Assembly: GCF_014692525.1 (NCBI RefSeq)
Contig: NZ_JACNYL010000001.1
Span: 1,550,001 to 1,614,000, forward strand
DNA from: Sphingobacterium chuzhouense
Lineage (GTDB): Bacteria; Bacteroidota; Bacteroidia; Sphingobacteriales; Sphingobacteriaceae
Direction of reading: 5' to 3'
DNA: 64,000 nucleotides
Position numbers and translations under genes: made by a program. How positions within the stretch are numbered: position 1 is the stretch's first letter; the number at the start of each line of letters is the position of its first letter. This document shows, one piece after another, positions 41,834 through 51,441 of this stretch. Under the pieces are notes generated by a model. That model did not search any database. It was given only the letters and a program-made list of their open reading frames with translations, and was not told the DNA's origin.

Positions 41834-43351
41834 ATGATACTTTCAAGAGAGAATATAGAGAAAATAGATGCAAGCAAGGTCGAGTTGCCTAAAGGCAATT
41901 CCTTTGGGTTGCCGGAACGCGTATTGCAATTTGGAACGGGAGTGCTATTGAGGGGGCTACCCGATTACTTTGTTGATCAGGCTAACAAGGCCGGTGTGTT
42001 TAATGGACGGATTTTAGTGGTTAAATCGACGTCTTCATCGGGTACGGATGAATTTGCGGAGCAAGAGGGGCTATATACCTTATGTATCAAGGGCATAGAG
42101 GATGGACGCGAAGTCGTTCGATATAGTGTAAATAATGCGATTTCACGCGTATTATCGGCCTCGAAAGACTGGCAGGCTATCCTTGAAGCAGCGCACAACC
42201 CCGATATGCAAGTTGTATTTTCCAATACGACCGAAGTGGGAATCGTGTTGAGCAACGACAAGATAACGGACAGTCCACCCGCATCGTTTCCAGGGAAATT
42301 GTTGTCATTCCTATACGAACGTTACCGACACTTTGAAGGAGATACAACAAAAGGACTCGTTGTGTTGCCCACAGAATTGATTTCTGACAACGCCACAAAA
42401 TTGAAGAAAATTTTACACAGTCTGGCTGCTCAAAATAGCTTGGGAAAAGACTTTTCGACATGGTTGGACGAAGCGAATGACTTCTGCAATACCTTGGTAG
42501 ATCGTATTGTGCCGGGGCGTTTGCCAAAAGAAGAACAACAGCAGACGGAACAGGAACTAGGCTATCAGGATCAACTCATGATTATGGCAGAGCCATTCCG
42601 TTTGTGGGCAATCGAAACCGATTCACCACGTGTAAAGCAAATTCTTTCTTTTGCCGAAGTGGACAATGGCATCGTGCTTGTCCCGTCTATTGAGAAATTC
42701 AAGGAGATTAAATTGCGTTTATTAAACGGGACGCACACGCTAAGTTGTGCTGCAGCGTTATGGAGTGGCTTTATAACAGTCAAAGAAGCGATGCAAAACG
42801 ATTCATTTAATGTATTCGTGCGTGACCTGATGAAAAACGAGATAGGCAAGTCTATTGTCGATGAAAATATCAAAACGCAGGATACCGAGGATTTTTCTAA
42901 TAGCGTAATCGATAGGTTTAGCAACCCTTTCCTCGAGCATCGATGGGAAAACATTGCGTTAAATTATACCTCGAAGATGAATATGCGCAATATCGCGCTA
43001 TTGGAGAAATGGTATACAAAAAATTTAGTCCCACCTCAGCACATTGCACTCGGTTTTGCGGCGTATATTAAGTTTATGGATACCAAAGAGCAAGACAAGC
43101 AATATGTGCAAGAGATTAATGGACAGAAAATAGTACTTCAGGATGAGTTTGCGCCAGTTCTATTTGGGTATTGGAAAAATAAGGAGAAGGTCGTACATGA
43201 GGTTTTGCGCGATGATAGTCTGTGGGGAAAAGACCTAACAGCGTATCCCGAGTTTGAATCGACTGTCGCGCAATATTTGGATGAGATAAACGCTAACGGC
43301 GTATTAAAAACAATTGAAAAGTTAAATGCAGCATGGCAAGTAGAATATTAA
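41834..43351 (+). CDS. uxaB: Tagaturonate reductase (altronate oxidoreductase)
   Basis: A 505-residue cytoplasmic polyol-type dehydrogenase of the mannitol/altronate family: RVLQFGTGVLLRGLPDYFVDQANKAG at the nucleotide-binding N-terminus and KLRLLNGTHTLSCAAALWSGF with the catalytic Asn/His region. It reduces D-tagaturonate to D-altronate with NADH. It follows PL10 by 4 bases, and its last 19 bases overlap uxaA in another frame. Confidence 0.96.
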   Translation: MILSRENIEKIDASKVELPKGNSFGLPERVLQFGTGVLLRGLPDYFVDQANKAGVFNGRILVVKSTSSSGTDEFAEQEGLYTLCIKGIEDGREVVRYSVNNAISRVLSASKDWQAILEAAHNPDMQVVFSNTTEVGIVLSNDKITDSPPASFPGKLLSFLYERYRHFEGDTTKGLVVLPTELISDNATKLKKILHSLAAQNSLGKDFSTWLDEANDFCNTLVDRIVPGRLPKEEQQQTEQELGYQDQLMIMAEPFRLWAIETDSPRVKQILSFAEVDNGIVLVPSIEKFKEIKLRLLNGTHTLSCAAALWSGFITVKEAMQNDSFNVFVRDLMKNEIGKSIVDENIKTQDTEDFSNSVIDRFSNPFLEHRWENIALNYTSKMNMRNIALLEKWYTKNLVPPQHIALGFAAYIKFMDTKEQDKQYVQEINGQKIVLQDEFAPVLFGYWKNKEKVVHEVLRDDSLWGKDLTAYPEFESTVAQYLDEINANGVLKTIEKLNAAWQVEY

Positions 43352-44979
43352 GGATCCACCCGAAAGATAACGTGTTGGTCGCGTTGCAGGATCTATCAAA
43401 AGGTGAGCATATAGAATTTGATGGTGTTATCTATATCTTACAGGACGATATACCAGCGAAGCATAAGTTTTTTATGCAGGACATGCACCTAGGGGATGAA
43501 ATATATATGTATGGCGTACTTGTAGGGAAAACACAGTATACGGTGCCGCAAGGAGGGATTATGAACACAGATAATACAAAGCATGCCGCCGATCCATATA
43601 CTTTTCGCCCTTATGAATACACATGGGAGGCTCCCGATGTTTCACGTTTTGCAGGCAGAACCTTTAATGGTTATGTGCGTGACGATGGCAGAGTTGGCAC
43701 AGCTAATTATTGGTTATTTGTTCCAACGGTATTTTGTGAAAACAGAAACCTGGATGTTATCAAGGAAGCGCTTCATAATGAATTGGGGTATTCTGTAACG
43801 GGTAAATATCGAGCTTTTACACATGAACTGTTGACAGCTTATGAAGCGGGACAAGACATCAGTAGCCTATCTCCTGAGCAACTAAGTGTCACGACACATC
43901 AGCGGAATCGTGTGTTTAAAAATGTCGATGGTATTAAATTCTTAAATCACCAAGGAGGATGTGGTGGTATCAGGCAGGATGCTGCGGTTTTAGGAAAACT
44001 GTTGGCAGCATATGCTGACCACCCCAACGTAGCAGGCGTAACGGTATTGAGTCTAGGTTGTCAGAACCTACAGCTGAGTGACTTGCTGGCAGATATAAAA
44101 GAGCGAAATCCAAACTTTAAGAAACCGATTTATGTCTTCGAACAACAACAGTCGAAAAGCGAAGAGCAGCTTATCAAAGAAGCAATACAAAAGACCTTTA
44201 TAGGGCTTATCGAGATTAATAAACTGGAACGTCAGCCTGCGCCGCTGAGTAAATTAACCTTAGGGGTGAAATGTGGAGGCAGCGACGGTTTCAGTGGGAT
44301 ATCAGCAAACCCGGCTGTAGGATATACGTCTGATTTGCTGGTTGCTTTGGGAGGTAAAGTGTTGTTGGCCGAATTCCCAGAGCTATGTGGAGCCGAACAA
44401 AACTTAATCGACCGAACAATAGAACCCGAAGCGGCGCATAAGTTTATTCGATTGATGTCGTCGTACAGCCAAGCAGCGGAAAATGTCGGTTCTGGGTTTC
44501 ACATGAACCCATCACCTGGAAATATTCGGGATGGTCTCATTACAGACGCCATAAAAAGTACAGGAGCAGCAAAAAAAGGAGGAACGTCGCCTGTAGTAGA
44601 CGTATTAGATTACACGGAAGAAGCAACTAAACCGGGATTAAATCTTGTGTGCACCCCCGGCAACGATGTAGAGGCAACAACAGGAAAAACAGCATCCGGA
44701 GCGACACTAATTTTGTTTACCACCGGGCTGGGTACGCCTACCGGCAATCCTGTATGTCCAGTTATTAAAGTAGCCACCAACAACGCATTGGCACAACGTA
44801 TGGGCGATATTATTGATATCAATACCGGACCGATCATCGATGGCGACAAAACTATTGAGCAGATGGGCGAGGATATTCTCGAATATTGTATCAAAGCAGC
44901 CAGTGGCGAAATCATACCAAAAGCAGTTCAATTAAATCAAGACGACTTTATTCCTTGGAAAAGAGGGGTTAGTTTATAA
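43333..44979 (+). CDS. uxaA: Altronate dehydratase
   Basis: A 548-residue cytoplasmic UxaA-type dehydratase converting D-altronate to 2-keto-3-deoxygluconate. The N-terminal SAF domain begins MASRILRIHPKDNVLVAL, which supports the start inside the uxaB end. The catalytic part has VGTANYWLFVPTVFC, NHQGGCGGIRQDA, SLGCQN, KCGGSDGFSGISANPAVG and GSGFHMNPSPGN. The overlap suggests translational coupling with UxaB. Confidence 0.96.
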   Translation: MASRILRIHPKDNVLVALQDLSKGEHIEFDGVIYILQDDIPAKHKFFMQDMHLGDEIYMYGVLVGKTQYTVPQGGIMNTDNTKHAADPYTFRPYEYTWEAPDVSRFAGRTFNGYVRDDGRVGTANYWLFVPTVFCENRNLDVIKEALHNELGYSVTGKYRAFTHELLTAYEAGQDISSLSPEQLSVTTHQRNRVFKNVDGIKFLNHQGGCGGIRQDAAVLGKLLAAYADHPNVAGVTVLSLGCQNLQLSDLLADIKERNPNFKKPIYVFEQQQSKSEEQLIKEAIQKTFIGLIEINKLERQPAPLSKLTLGVKCGGSDGFSGISANPAVGYTSDLLVALGGKVLLAEFPELCGAEQNLIDRTIEPEAAHKFIRLMSSYSQAAENVGSGFHMNPSPGNIRDGLITDAIKSTGAAKKGGTSPVVDVLDYTEEATKPGLNLVCTPGNDVEATTGKTASGATLILFTTGLGTPTGNPVCPVIKVATNNALAQRMGDIIDINTGPIIDGDKTIEQMGEDILEYCIKAASGEIIPKAVQLNQDDFIPWKRGVSL

Positions 44980-44992
44980 AACTATTACGATC

Positions 44993-46393
44993 ATGAAAGC
45001 ATTTTTAGACGATAACTTTTTATTAAATAGCAAAACGGCAGAAACGTTATACCATCAGTTTTCAAAGAGTTTGCCGATTATTGATTATCATAACCACTTG
45101 ATACCGGAACAAATTGTAAATGACACGCAATTTGAAAATATAAGCCAGGTATGGTTGAACGGAGACCACTATAAATGGCGCGCGATGCGTGCCAACGGGG
45201 TGAACGAGAAATATATTACCGGGGATGCATCTGATAAAGATAAGTTTTTGAAATGGGCGGAAACTGTTCCATATACATTGCGTAATCCGTTGTACCACTG
45301 GACTCATTTAGAACTTCAACGGTATTTCGGCATCAAGGATTTGCTATCCCCTAGAACGGCAGAAAAGATTTATGAGGAAACAGCCGCTAAATTGGCGGAG
45401 CCGGGCTATTCCGTACGGGGATTATTAAAGATGATGAATGTGGAGGCCGTGTGTACCACAGATGACCCGATAGATTCCTTGAATTTTCATCAGCAATTTG
45501 CACAAGAGCAGGAGAGCTTCAAGATGCTACCGGCTTTTCGTCCGGACAAAGCCATGAATTCCGACGATATTGAAGCATTGAATGCGTATATCGATCAAGT
45601 GGAGGCAGTGACCAATACATCTATTGGAAGTTACTCGGCTTATGTCGGCGCATTGAAGGCGAGGCATGATTTCTTTGCTGAAAATGGTTGTTCCGTATCT
45701 GACCACGGACTGGAACAGATTTATGCCGAAGATTATACCGATCAAGAGATTTCCCTTATTTTCGAAAAAATAAGGACAAAACAAACACTGACACATAGCG
45801 AGAATCTGAAATTTAAATCGGCTATGTTGGTGCAGTTTGCAGAATGGGATCACGAAAAAGGATGGGTTCAGCAGTATCATTTAGGAGCCTTACGTAATAA
45901 CAACGCACGCATGTTACGTTTGAATGGGCCGGATACGGGTTGGGATTCCATCGGTGACTTTAGTCAAGCAAGAGCGCTTTCTAAATTCTTGAATAAATTG
46001 GATAACCAGGACAAATTGACGAAAACTATATTATACAATCTTAATCCGGCTGATAATGAGTTAATAGCAACCATGATTGGTAATTTTAATGATGGATCAA
46101 TTAAAGGAAAAATTCAGTTTGGATCGGCTTGGTGGTTCTTAGATCAAAAAGATGGTATGACTAAGCAGATAAATGCGTTATCGAACATGGGGCTATTGAG
46201 CCGTTTAGTAGGAATGCTAACCGATTCCCGAAGCTTCTTGTCGTTTCCAAGACACGAGTATTTCAGACGATTAGTATGTGATATTTTTGGGGAGGATGTG
46301 GAAAAAGGAGAGTTGCCAAATGATATCGAGTGGATAGGAAAGATTGTAGGTGACATCAGCTATCATAACGCGAAGGAATACTTTAATTTCTAA
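44993..46393 (+). CDS. uxaC: Uronate isomerase
   Basis: A 466-residue metal-dependent amidohydrolase-fold isomerase (D-galacturonate to tagaturonate, D-glucuronate to fructuronate). Signatures: PIIDYHNHLIPEQI (metal-binding His pair), VEAVCTTDDPIDSLNFH, HLGALRNNNARMLRLNGPDTGWDSIGD and SAWWFLDQKDGM. It is the entry step of the galacturonate pathway, placed after UxaA by 13 bases. Confidence 0.97.
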   Translation: MKAFLDDNFLLNSKTAETLYHQFSKSLPIIDYHNHLIPEQIVNDTQFENISQVWLNGDHYKWRAMRANGVNEKYITGDASDKDKFLKWAETVPYTLRNPLYHWTHLELQRYFGIKDLLSPRTAEKIYEETAAKLAEPGYSVRGLLKMMNVEAVCTTDDPIDSLNFHQQFAQEQESFKMLPAFRPDKAMNSDDIEALNAYIDQVEAVTNTSIGSYSAYVGALKARHDFFAENGCSVSDHGLEQIYAEDYTDQEISLIFEKIRTKQTLTHSENLKFKSAMLVQFAEWDHEKGWVQQYHLGALRNNNARMLRLNGPDTGWDSIGDFSQARALSKFLNKLDNQDKLTKTILYNLNPADNELIATMIGNFNDGSIKGKIQFGSAWWFLDQKDGMTKQINALSNMGLLSRLVGMLTDSRSFLSFPRHEYFRRLVCDIFGEDVEKGELPNDIEWIGKIVGDISYHNAKEYFNF

Positions 46394-46553
46394 ACCTTCT
46401 GTTATCTGGACGCAACAAGAATCTTTAGCCAACTTAGGCAAGGTTATGGATTCTGCGTTCAAATGTTTATCTTTCCGAAATATTCTAATGACACCTAAAC
46501 CGGTCAGCGAAAGATTGAAGGGAAGATCTTTAAAACAGAACAAGATTATTATA

Positions 46554-47213
46554 ATGAGTAAAAAAAAAGAAGTTTTAGATGCGATTTTAAAACAGGGGAT
46601 GTTGCCTTTGTTTTTCCACACAGATGTGCAAGAGAGTATAGCTATCGTAAAGACGTTATATGCCTCTGGGATTCGAGTTTTTGAATTTACAAATCGCGGA
46701 GACGAGGCGAAAAAGGTTTTTAAAGCGCTGATAAACGCCCGAAACGAGGAGATGCCTGAGCTTCAACTAGGTATTGGCACAATCAAGACAAATACGGAAG
46801 CAGAGAAATTTATCAGCTTAGGAGCAGACTTTATTGTTTCACCTATAGTTACCCCTAGCGTAGGGGATTTAGTGCATAGTCACGATCTATTATGGATCCC
46901 AGGTTGTATGACTCCGACGGAGATTGCCCTGGCACAACAAAATAAAGCTTCTTTGATTAAACTTTTTCCGGCAAATGTGCTGGGTCCAGGATTTGTATCT
47001 GCTATTAAAGACTTATTTAAAGGGCAGCTGTTCGTTCCTACCGGTGGCGTAGATATTGAAATCGAAAATTTAAAATCCTGGTTTAAGGCTGGTGTTTGTG
47101 CCGTGGGGATGGGGAGTAAATTGATCAATCCTAAGGATGTGGACGGACTTGCAGAAAAAACGCAACAAGCGTTGCAACTTGTCGCACAAGCGAAGGCTGA
47201 AAGTGAGTTATAA
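46554..47213 (+). CDS. eda: Bifunctional KDPG/KHG-type aldolase
   Basis: A 219-residue class I aldolase. The start is set at ATG 46554, where MSKKKEVLDAILKQGMLPLFF fits the family; a longer in-frame reading from 46350 would overlap uxaC and adds 68 unlike residues. The Schiff-base lysine lies in SLIKLFPANVLGPGF, and GIGTIKTNTEAEKFISLGADFIVSP is the standard phosphate-barrel half. It should split 2-keto-3-deoxy-6-phosphogluconate into pyruvate and glyceraldehyde-3-phosphate. No KDG kinase is coded in the window, so either the kinase is elsewhere or this enzyme accepts unphosphorylated KDG. The 160 bases after uxaC hold no gene I can recognise. Confidence 0.92.
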   Translation: MSKKKEVLDAILKQGMLPLFFHTDVQESIAIVKTLYASGIRVFEFTNRGDEAKKVFKALINARNEEMPELQLGIGTIKTNTEAEKFISLGADFIVSPIVTPSVGDLVHSHDLLWIPGCMTPTEIALAQQNKASLIKLFPANVLGPGFVSAIKDLFKGQLFVPTGGVDIEIENLKSWFKAGVCAVGMGSKLINPKDVDGLAEKTQQALQLVAQAKAESEL

Positions 47214-47239
47214 GTTATAAAAATAAAAAAGCTATACCA

Positions 47240-48688
47240 ATGAATACGGAAAAGAAAAGCAATTATAGATGGACGATATGTAGTCTATTGTTTTTTGCTA
47301 CGACGATTAACTATTTAGACAGACAAGTACTATCGCTTACGTGGAAGGATTTTATTGCCCCTGAGTTCCATTGGACAAATAGTGACTACGGATTGATTAC
47401 CGCGTTATTCTCTATATTTTACGCTGTCAGCATGCTATTTGCGGGTCGTTTTGTGGACTGGCTGGATACCAAAAAAGGATTTCTATGGGCCATCGGTATC
47501 TGGTCTATAGGAGCAGTAATACACGCTTTTTGTGGAATTGCGACCTCTGGGATTGTTGCCGGAGAATGGTTCGTAGGGTTTGAAGGAGCGAAGGAAGCGA
47601 TAGCACGGGTGAACGACGTTGGACTAGTGGTTAGCGTCAGTGTTACACTCTTTATTTTTGCCCGCTTCGTGTTGGCAGTTGGGGAGGCAGGTAACTTTCC
47701 GGCAGCTATTAAAGCTACCGCAGAATTTTTTCCTAAGAAAGACAGAGCTCTTGCTACCAGTATTTTTAATGCCGGAGCAACGATTGGTGCATTAGCAGCC
47801 CCATTAACTATACCGGTGATTGCTGCACACTGGGGTTGGGAGATGTCCTTTATTATTATTGGCGCGCTCGGTTTTGTGTGGATGGGTTTTTGGGTCTTCA
47901 TGTATAACAAACCGGATGAGCATCCCAAAATTAACAAAGCAGAGTTAACGTATATCATGCAAGACGGCGATCATGTTATGCCGGAGGATGTCGTGGGTGT
48001 AGCTCCTGTGGAGAGGAAGAAAATGTCGTTCGGAAGTTGTTTTAAATACAAACAAACATGGGCTTTTGCTTTTGGTAAATTTATGACTGATGGCGTGTGG
48101 TGGTTCTTCTTGTTTTGGATGCCTGCATATCTTTCTTCCGTTTATGATATTAAATCGTCAGATACCGAAGGGCAACTGGCGTTATTTGTATTATATCTCA
48201 TAACGTTATTATCCATTATTGGCGGTTGGCTACCTACATATTTTGTGGATAAAAAAGGCCTCAATCCCTATGATGGACGTATGAAGGCCATGTTGCTGTT
48301 CGCTTTTGTACCACTACTTGTATTGTTGGCACAACCGCTGGGCCATCTATCTTATTGGGTACCTGTATTATTTATTGGTTTTGCCGGAGCAGCACATCAA
48401 GCCTGGTCCGCGAATATCTTTTCTACTGTCGGCGATATGTTCCCAAGAAGCGCTATCGCAACAGTCACCGGTATCGGCGGTCTTGCAGGTGGGGTCGGTT
48501 CGACTTTCATCAACTTTGGTTCCGGAAAACTATTTGATCATGCCGCGGAAACGCAAATGGTCTTTATGGGTTTTCAAGGAGAAGAGGCCGGTTATTTTAT
48601 CGTTTTCTCTTTCTGTGCGGTTGCTTATTTAATCGCTTGGTCAGTGATGAAGACCTTAGTGCCGAAAATGGAAATAATTAAAGAATAA
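47240..48688 (+). CDS. exuT: Hexuronate MFS transporter
   Basis: A 482-residue major facilitator with 12 predicted membrane helices. NYLDRQVLSLTWKDFIAPEFHW and the FARFVLAVGEAGNFPAAIKATAEFFPKKDRALATSIFNAG segment are typical of the anion:cation symporter/ExuT family taking up galacturonate and glucuronate with protons across the inner membrane. It has a somewhat long loop between helices 3 and 4. Position between the aldolase and gapN supports galacturonate as substrate. Confidence 0.92.
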   Translation: MNTEKKSNYRWTICSLLFFATTINYLDRQVLSLTWKDFIAPEFHWTNSDYGLITALFSIFYAVSMLFAGRFVDWLDTKKGFLWAIGIWSIGAVIHAFCGIATSGIVAGEWFVGFEGAKEAIARVNDVGLVVSVSVTLFIFARFVLAVGEAGNFPAAIKATAEFFPKKDRALATSIFNAGATIGALAAPLTIPVIAAHWGWEMSFIIIGALGFVWMGFWVFMYNKPDEHPKINKAELTYIMQDGDHVMPEDVVGVAPVERKKMSFGSCFKYKQTWAFAFGKFMTDGVWWFFLFWMPAYLSSVYDIKSSDTEGQLALFVLYLITLLSIIGGWLPTYFVDKKGLNPYDGRMKAMLLFAFVPLLVLLAQPLGHLSYWVPVLFIGFAGAAHQAWSANIFSTVGDMFPRSAIATVTGIGGLAGGVGSTFINFGSGKLFDHAAETQMVFMGFQGEEAGYFIVFSFCAVAYLIAWSVMKTLVPKMEIIKE

Positions 48689-48728
48689 AGTAAAATAGAT
48701 AGATTTCAACCTAAACAGTTTTAAAAAA

Positions 48729-50348
48729 ATGGATTTAGATTTAGAAAGCATTTTCTATAAGGAAGAAGACATTCCTGTAGAATTTGCTTTGGGGGAACAG
48801 ATTGATCAGCGAGAGTTCCTGTCAAACGGAGAGATGTTGACCTGGACCGGTCAGATTAGTGAGGTGTTTTCGCCCATTTGTGTAAAAACAGAAAAAGGAC
48901 TTGAACGAAAGCGTATAGGAAGCTATCCGGTATGTACTGAAAAAGAATCTATGGTGGCACTAGAAGCTGCTGTAAGGGCCTATGATAATGGTCGGGGCGA
49001 ATGGCCTACAATGAGTGTAGCAGACCGGATTTCTTGTGTGGAACGATTCACAGAACAAATGTTGGAAAAGAAAGACATTGTAGTGAAGTTGATTATGTGG
49101 GAAATCGGCAAGTCATACGCGGACTCTGTTAAAGAATTTGACCGTACCGTAGAATATATTTATGCAACAATTGATGCTTTGAAAGATGTGGATCGAGACT
49201 CCTCCCGTTTCCAGATCGAACAGGGTATCATCGCACAAATTCGGCGTTCACCGTTAGGTGTTGTTCTTTGTATGGGACCCTTTAACTACCCATTGAATGA
49301 AACGTTCACAACGCTCATTCCAGCCCTGATTATGGGAAACACGTTATTATTTAAACCGCCAAAGCACGGTACATTGTTGCACTACCCGTTGTTGGAGGCA
49401 TTTCGTACTAGTTTTCCGAAGGGAGTGGTAAATACGATCTATGGTCGCGGGAATAAGATTGTACCGCAATTAATGCAATCGGGCAAAATTAACGTATTAA
49501 CACTTATAGGTTCCAGCCGTGTAGCGGATGAGTTGAAAAAACTCCACCCACGTGTGAATAGATTACGCGCGATATTAGGACTAGACGCTAAAAACGCAGC
49601 TATCGTTACTAAAGACGCAGATCTTGATTTGGCTGTATCTGAAACGGTATTGGGTTCGCTCTCCTTTAATGGTCAACGATGCACGGCTTTGAAGATTGTT
49701 TATGTGCATCGTAGCATCGCACAAGAGTTTTTGAAAAAACTAAGTGCCGAAGTTGGTAAATTGAAATATGGCATGCCCTGGGAAAAAGGTGTCGCATTGA
49801 CTCCGCTACCGGAAGTAAATAAACCCGCTTATTTGACAGAGTGTTTGGAAGATGCGAAGACTAAAGGAGCTAAAGTGATTAACGAACACGGAGGAGAGTT
49901 TCTCGAATCGTTTTTCTATCCTGCCATCGTTTATCCTGTAAACTCACAGATGAAACTTTACAGAGAGGAACAATTTGGTCCGGTAATCCCTGTTATTCCA
50001 TTTGATGATTTGGAAGAACCTATCGAGTATCTAATTGAATCCTCTCATGGGCAGCAAGTGAGTATATTTAGTAATAACCATGCTGTTATTTCGTCTTTGA
50101 TAGACCCGTTAGTCAATCAAGTAAGTCGTGTCAATATCAACTGCCAGTGCCAGCGTGGTCCGGACACGTTCCCTTTCACTGGAAGAAAGGACAGTGCCGA
50201 AGGAACATTGTCGGTCGTGGATGCGCTAAGGTCGTTCTCCATCCGATCGCTCGTGGCAACTAAGAATACCGACGGCAATAAAAAAGTGCTTAATGAAATA
50301 GTGGGTGATCATAGCTCCAATTTCTTAAGTACGAAATATATTTTTTAA
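48729..50348 (+). CDS. gapN: Non-phosphorylating glyceraldehyde-3-phosphate dehydrogenase-like aldehyde dehydrogenase
   Basis: A 539-residue cytoplasmic aldehyde dehydrogenase. The catalytic Cys318 lies in SFNGQRCTALKIV, the GapN-type variant; PLGVVLCMGPFNYPLNETFTTLIPAL and RGPDTFPFTGRKDSAEG are also GapN-like. The general-base motif usually reading LELGG here reads LGLDA, so the standard Glu is not obvious. It would oxidise glyceraldehyde-3-phosphate to 3-phosphoglycerate with NADP, giving NADPH from the aldolase product; glyceraldehyde is an alternative if the aldolase works on KDG. It is the last gene of the catabolic unit, 40 bases after exuT. Confidence 0.82.
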   Translation: MDLDLESIFYKEEDIPVEFALGEQIDQREFLSNGEMLTWTGQISEVFSPICVKTEKGLERKRIGSYPVCTEKESMVALEAAVRAYDNGRGEWPTMSVADRISCVERFTEQMLEKKDIVVKLIMWEIGKSYADSVKEFDRTVEYIYATIDALKDVDRDSSRFQIEQGIIAQIRRSPLGVVLCMGPFNYPLNETFTTLIPALIMGNTLLFKPPKHGTLLHYPLLEAFRTSFPKGVVNTIYGRGNKIVPQLMQSGKINVLTLIGSSRVADELKKLHPRVNRLRAILGLDAKNAAIVTKDADLDLAVSETVLGSLSFNGQRCTALKIVYVHRSIAQEFLKKLSAEVGKLKYGMPWEKGVALTPLPEVNKPAYLTECLEDAKTKGAKVINEHGGEFLESFFYPAIVYPVNSQMKLYREEQFGPVIPVIPFDDLEEPIEYLIESSHGQQVSIFSNNHAVISSLIDPLVNQVSRVNINCQCQRGPDTFPFTGRKDSAEGTLSVVDALRSFSIRSLVATKNTDGNKKVLNEIVGDHSSNFLSTKYIF

Positions 50349-50354
50349 TTCGTA

Positions 50355-50384
50355 AAATGGGCAGGTTAAATATCCTGCCCATTT
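50355..50384 (+). terminator. Terminator after gapN
   Basis: AAATGGGCAGG (50355-50365) pairs perfectly with CCTGCCCATTT (50374-50384) around an 8-base loop. The only T run is the ATTT inside the stem, so termination may be moderate and some read-through into the LacI gene is possible. Confidence 0.75.
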
Positions 50385-50430
50385 CAATATGTCAGCTATT
50401 TTAGGTATTATTACAAGATAATTACCTATT

Positions 50431-51438
50431 ATGGCGTTCGAGAACTATACGATAAAAGATATTGCAAAGGCTTTAAACCTTTCTACTTCCACCGTTTCCA
50501 GAGCGTTGCGGGACAGCTATGAAATCAGCACTGAAACCAAGAAATTGGTGTTGGAATATGCAGAAAAAATAAATTACCGTGCAAACCCTATTGCCCGCAG
50601 TTTAAAGGAGAGGAAAAGTTATAGTATTGGAGTAATTGTAACAGAAATTGCCAATAATTTTTTCTCACAAGTCATTGAAGGAATAGAATCGGTGGCGTAT
50701 AGCAAGAACTATCAAGTTGTCATTTCTCAAATGCATGAATCCTTTGAACGTGAACGGTCGAATGTCGAGTATCTTTATTCGCGTTCAACAGATGGTCTGC
50801 TGATCGCGCTATCTTCTGAAACAACTGACTTGTCCTATCTAGAACAGCTGATAAATAAAGGCTTTCCAATAGTTTTTTTTGATCGGGTACCCAACGATCT
50901 ACAGTCCCATAAAGTAATAGCAGATAATCGCCAAGGAGGATTTGAAGCTATTCAGTATCTTGTCAAAAAAGGAAAACGTAAGATTGCCCATCTTACCGGA
51001 ACGAAAAAGCTTTCTATTACGAGAGAGCGGCTGGAAGGATATAAGATGGGGCTAGCAGCGAACAGGCTCCCATATCGACCCGAACTTGTTAAACATTGCG
51101 AATATGGAGGTCTTCACCAAGATGAAATTGAACAAGCGGTAAAGGAACTTCTACAAGAGGAGTATGATGCTATTTTTATCTCTGGAGATAAATTAAGCAT
51201 GGGATATTTACAGGCTATGAAGGCACGTCCGGAAACAAACTTGACGAAAATAGAAGTAACAGGTTTTACAAATTCTAAAGTTGTAAATCTCTTTTCGCCT
51301 CCAATTACAGCAGTCCGACAGCCAGCATTTGAAATGGGCGAAAAAGCCGCAGAACTATTGATTCAGCAAATTGAAGCTAAACATCCAATAGAGAAGTTTG
51401 AAACCATTGTGTTTCCGACCACACTAGTAGAGCGGTAA
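50431..51438 (+). CDS. LacI family transcriptional regulator
   Basis: A 335-residue repressor-type protein. The N-terminal helix-turn-helix YTIKDIAKALNLSTSTVSRALRD (about residues 6-28) and hinge helix NPIARSLKERKSYSIGVIV lead into a periplasmic-binding-protein-like effector domain (about 60-335) with VIADNRQGGFEAIQYLVKKGKRKIAHLTG. It closes the pectin locus and is the only dedicated transcription factor in it. The five palindromes with AACGTT cores have the form recognised by this family, so I infer that it binds them. The effector is probably galacturonate or a catabolic intermediate. TATTTTAG at 50397-50404 is a candidate -7 element with one mismatch. Confidence 0.93.
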   Translation: MAFENYTIKDIAKALNLSTSTVSRALRDSYEISTETKKLVLEYAEKINYRANPIARSLKERKSYSIGVIVTEIANNFFSQVIEGIESVAYSKNYQVVISQMHESFERERSNVEYLYSRSTDGLLIALSSETTDLSYLEQLINKGFPIVFFDRVPNDLQSHKVIADNRQGGFEAIQYLVKKGKRKIAHLTGTKKLSITRERLEGYKMGLAANRLPYRPELVKHCEYGGLHQDEIEQAVKELLQEEYDAIFISGDKLSMGYLQAMKARPETNLTKIEVTGFTNSKVVNLFSPPITAVRQPAFEMGEKAAELLIQQIEAKHPIEKFETIVFPTTLVER

Positions 51439-51441
51439 TCT

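Noticed and set aside
41977..42954. Minus-strand open frames over uxaB and other long frames opposite strong genes
   Set aside because: Shadows of well-supported genes, without motifs.
46350..46553. Long N-terminal extension of the aldolase
   Set aside because: It overlaps the uxaC end and does not resemble the family; the ATG at 46554 gives the normal length.
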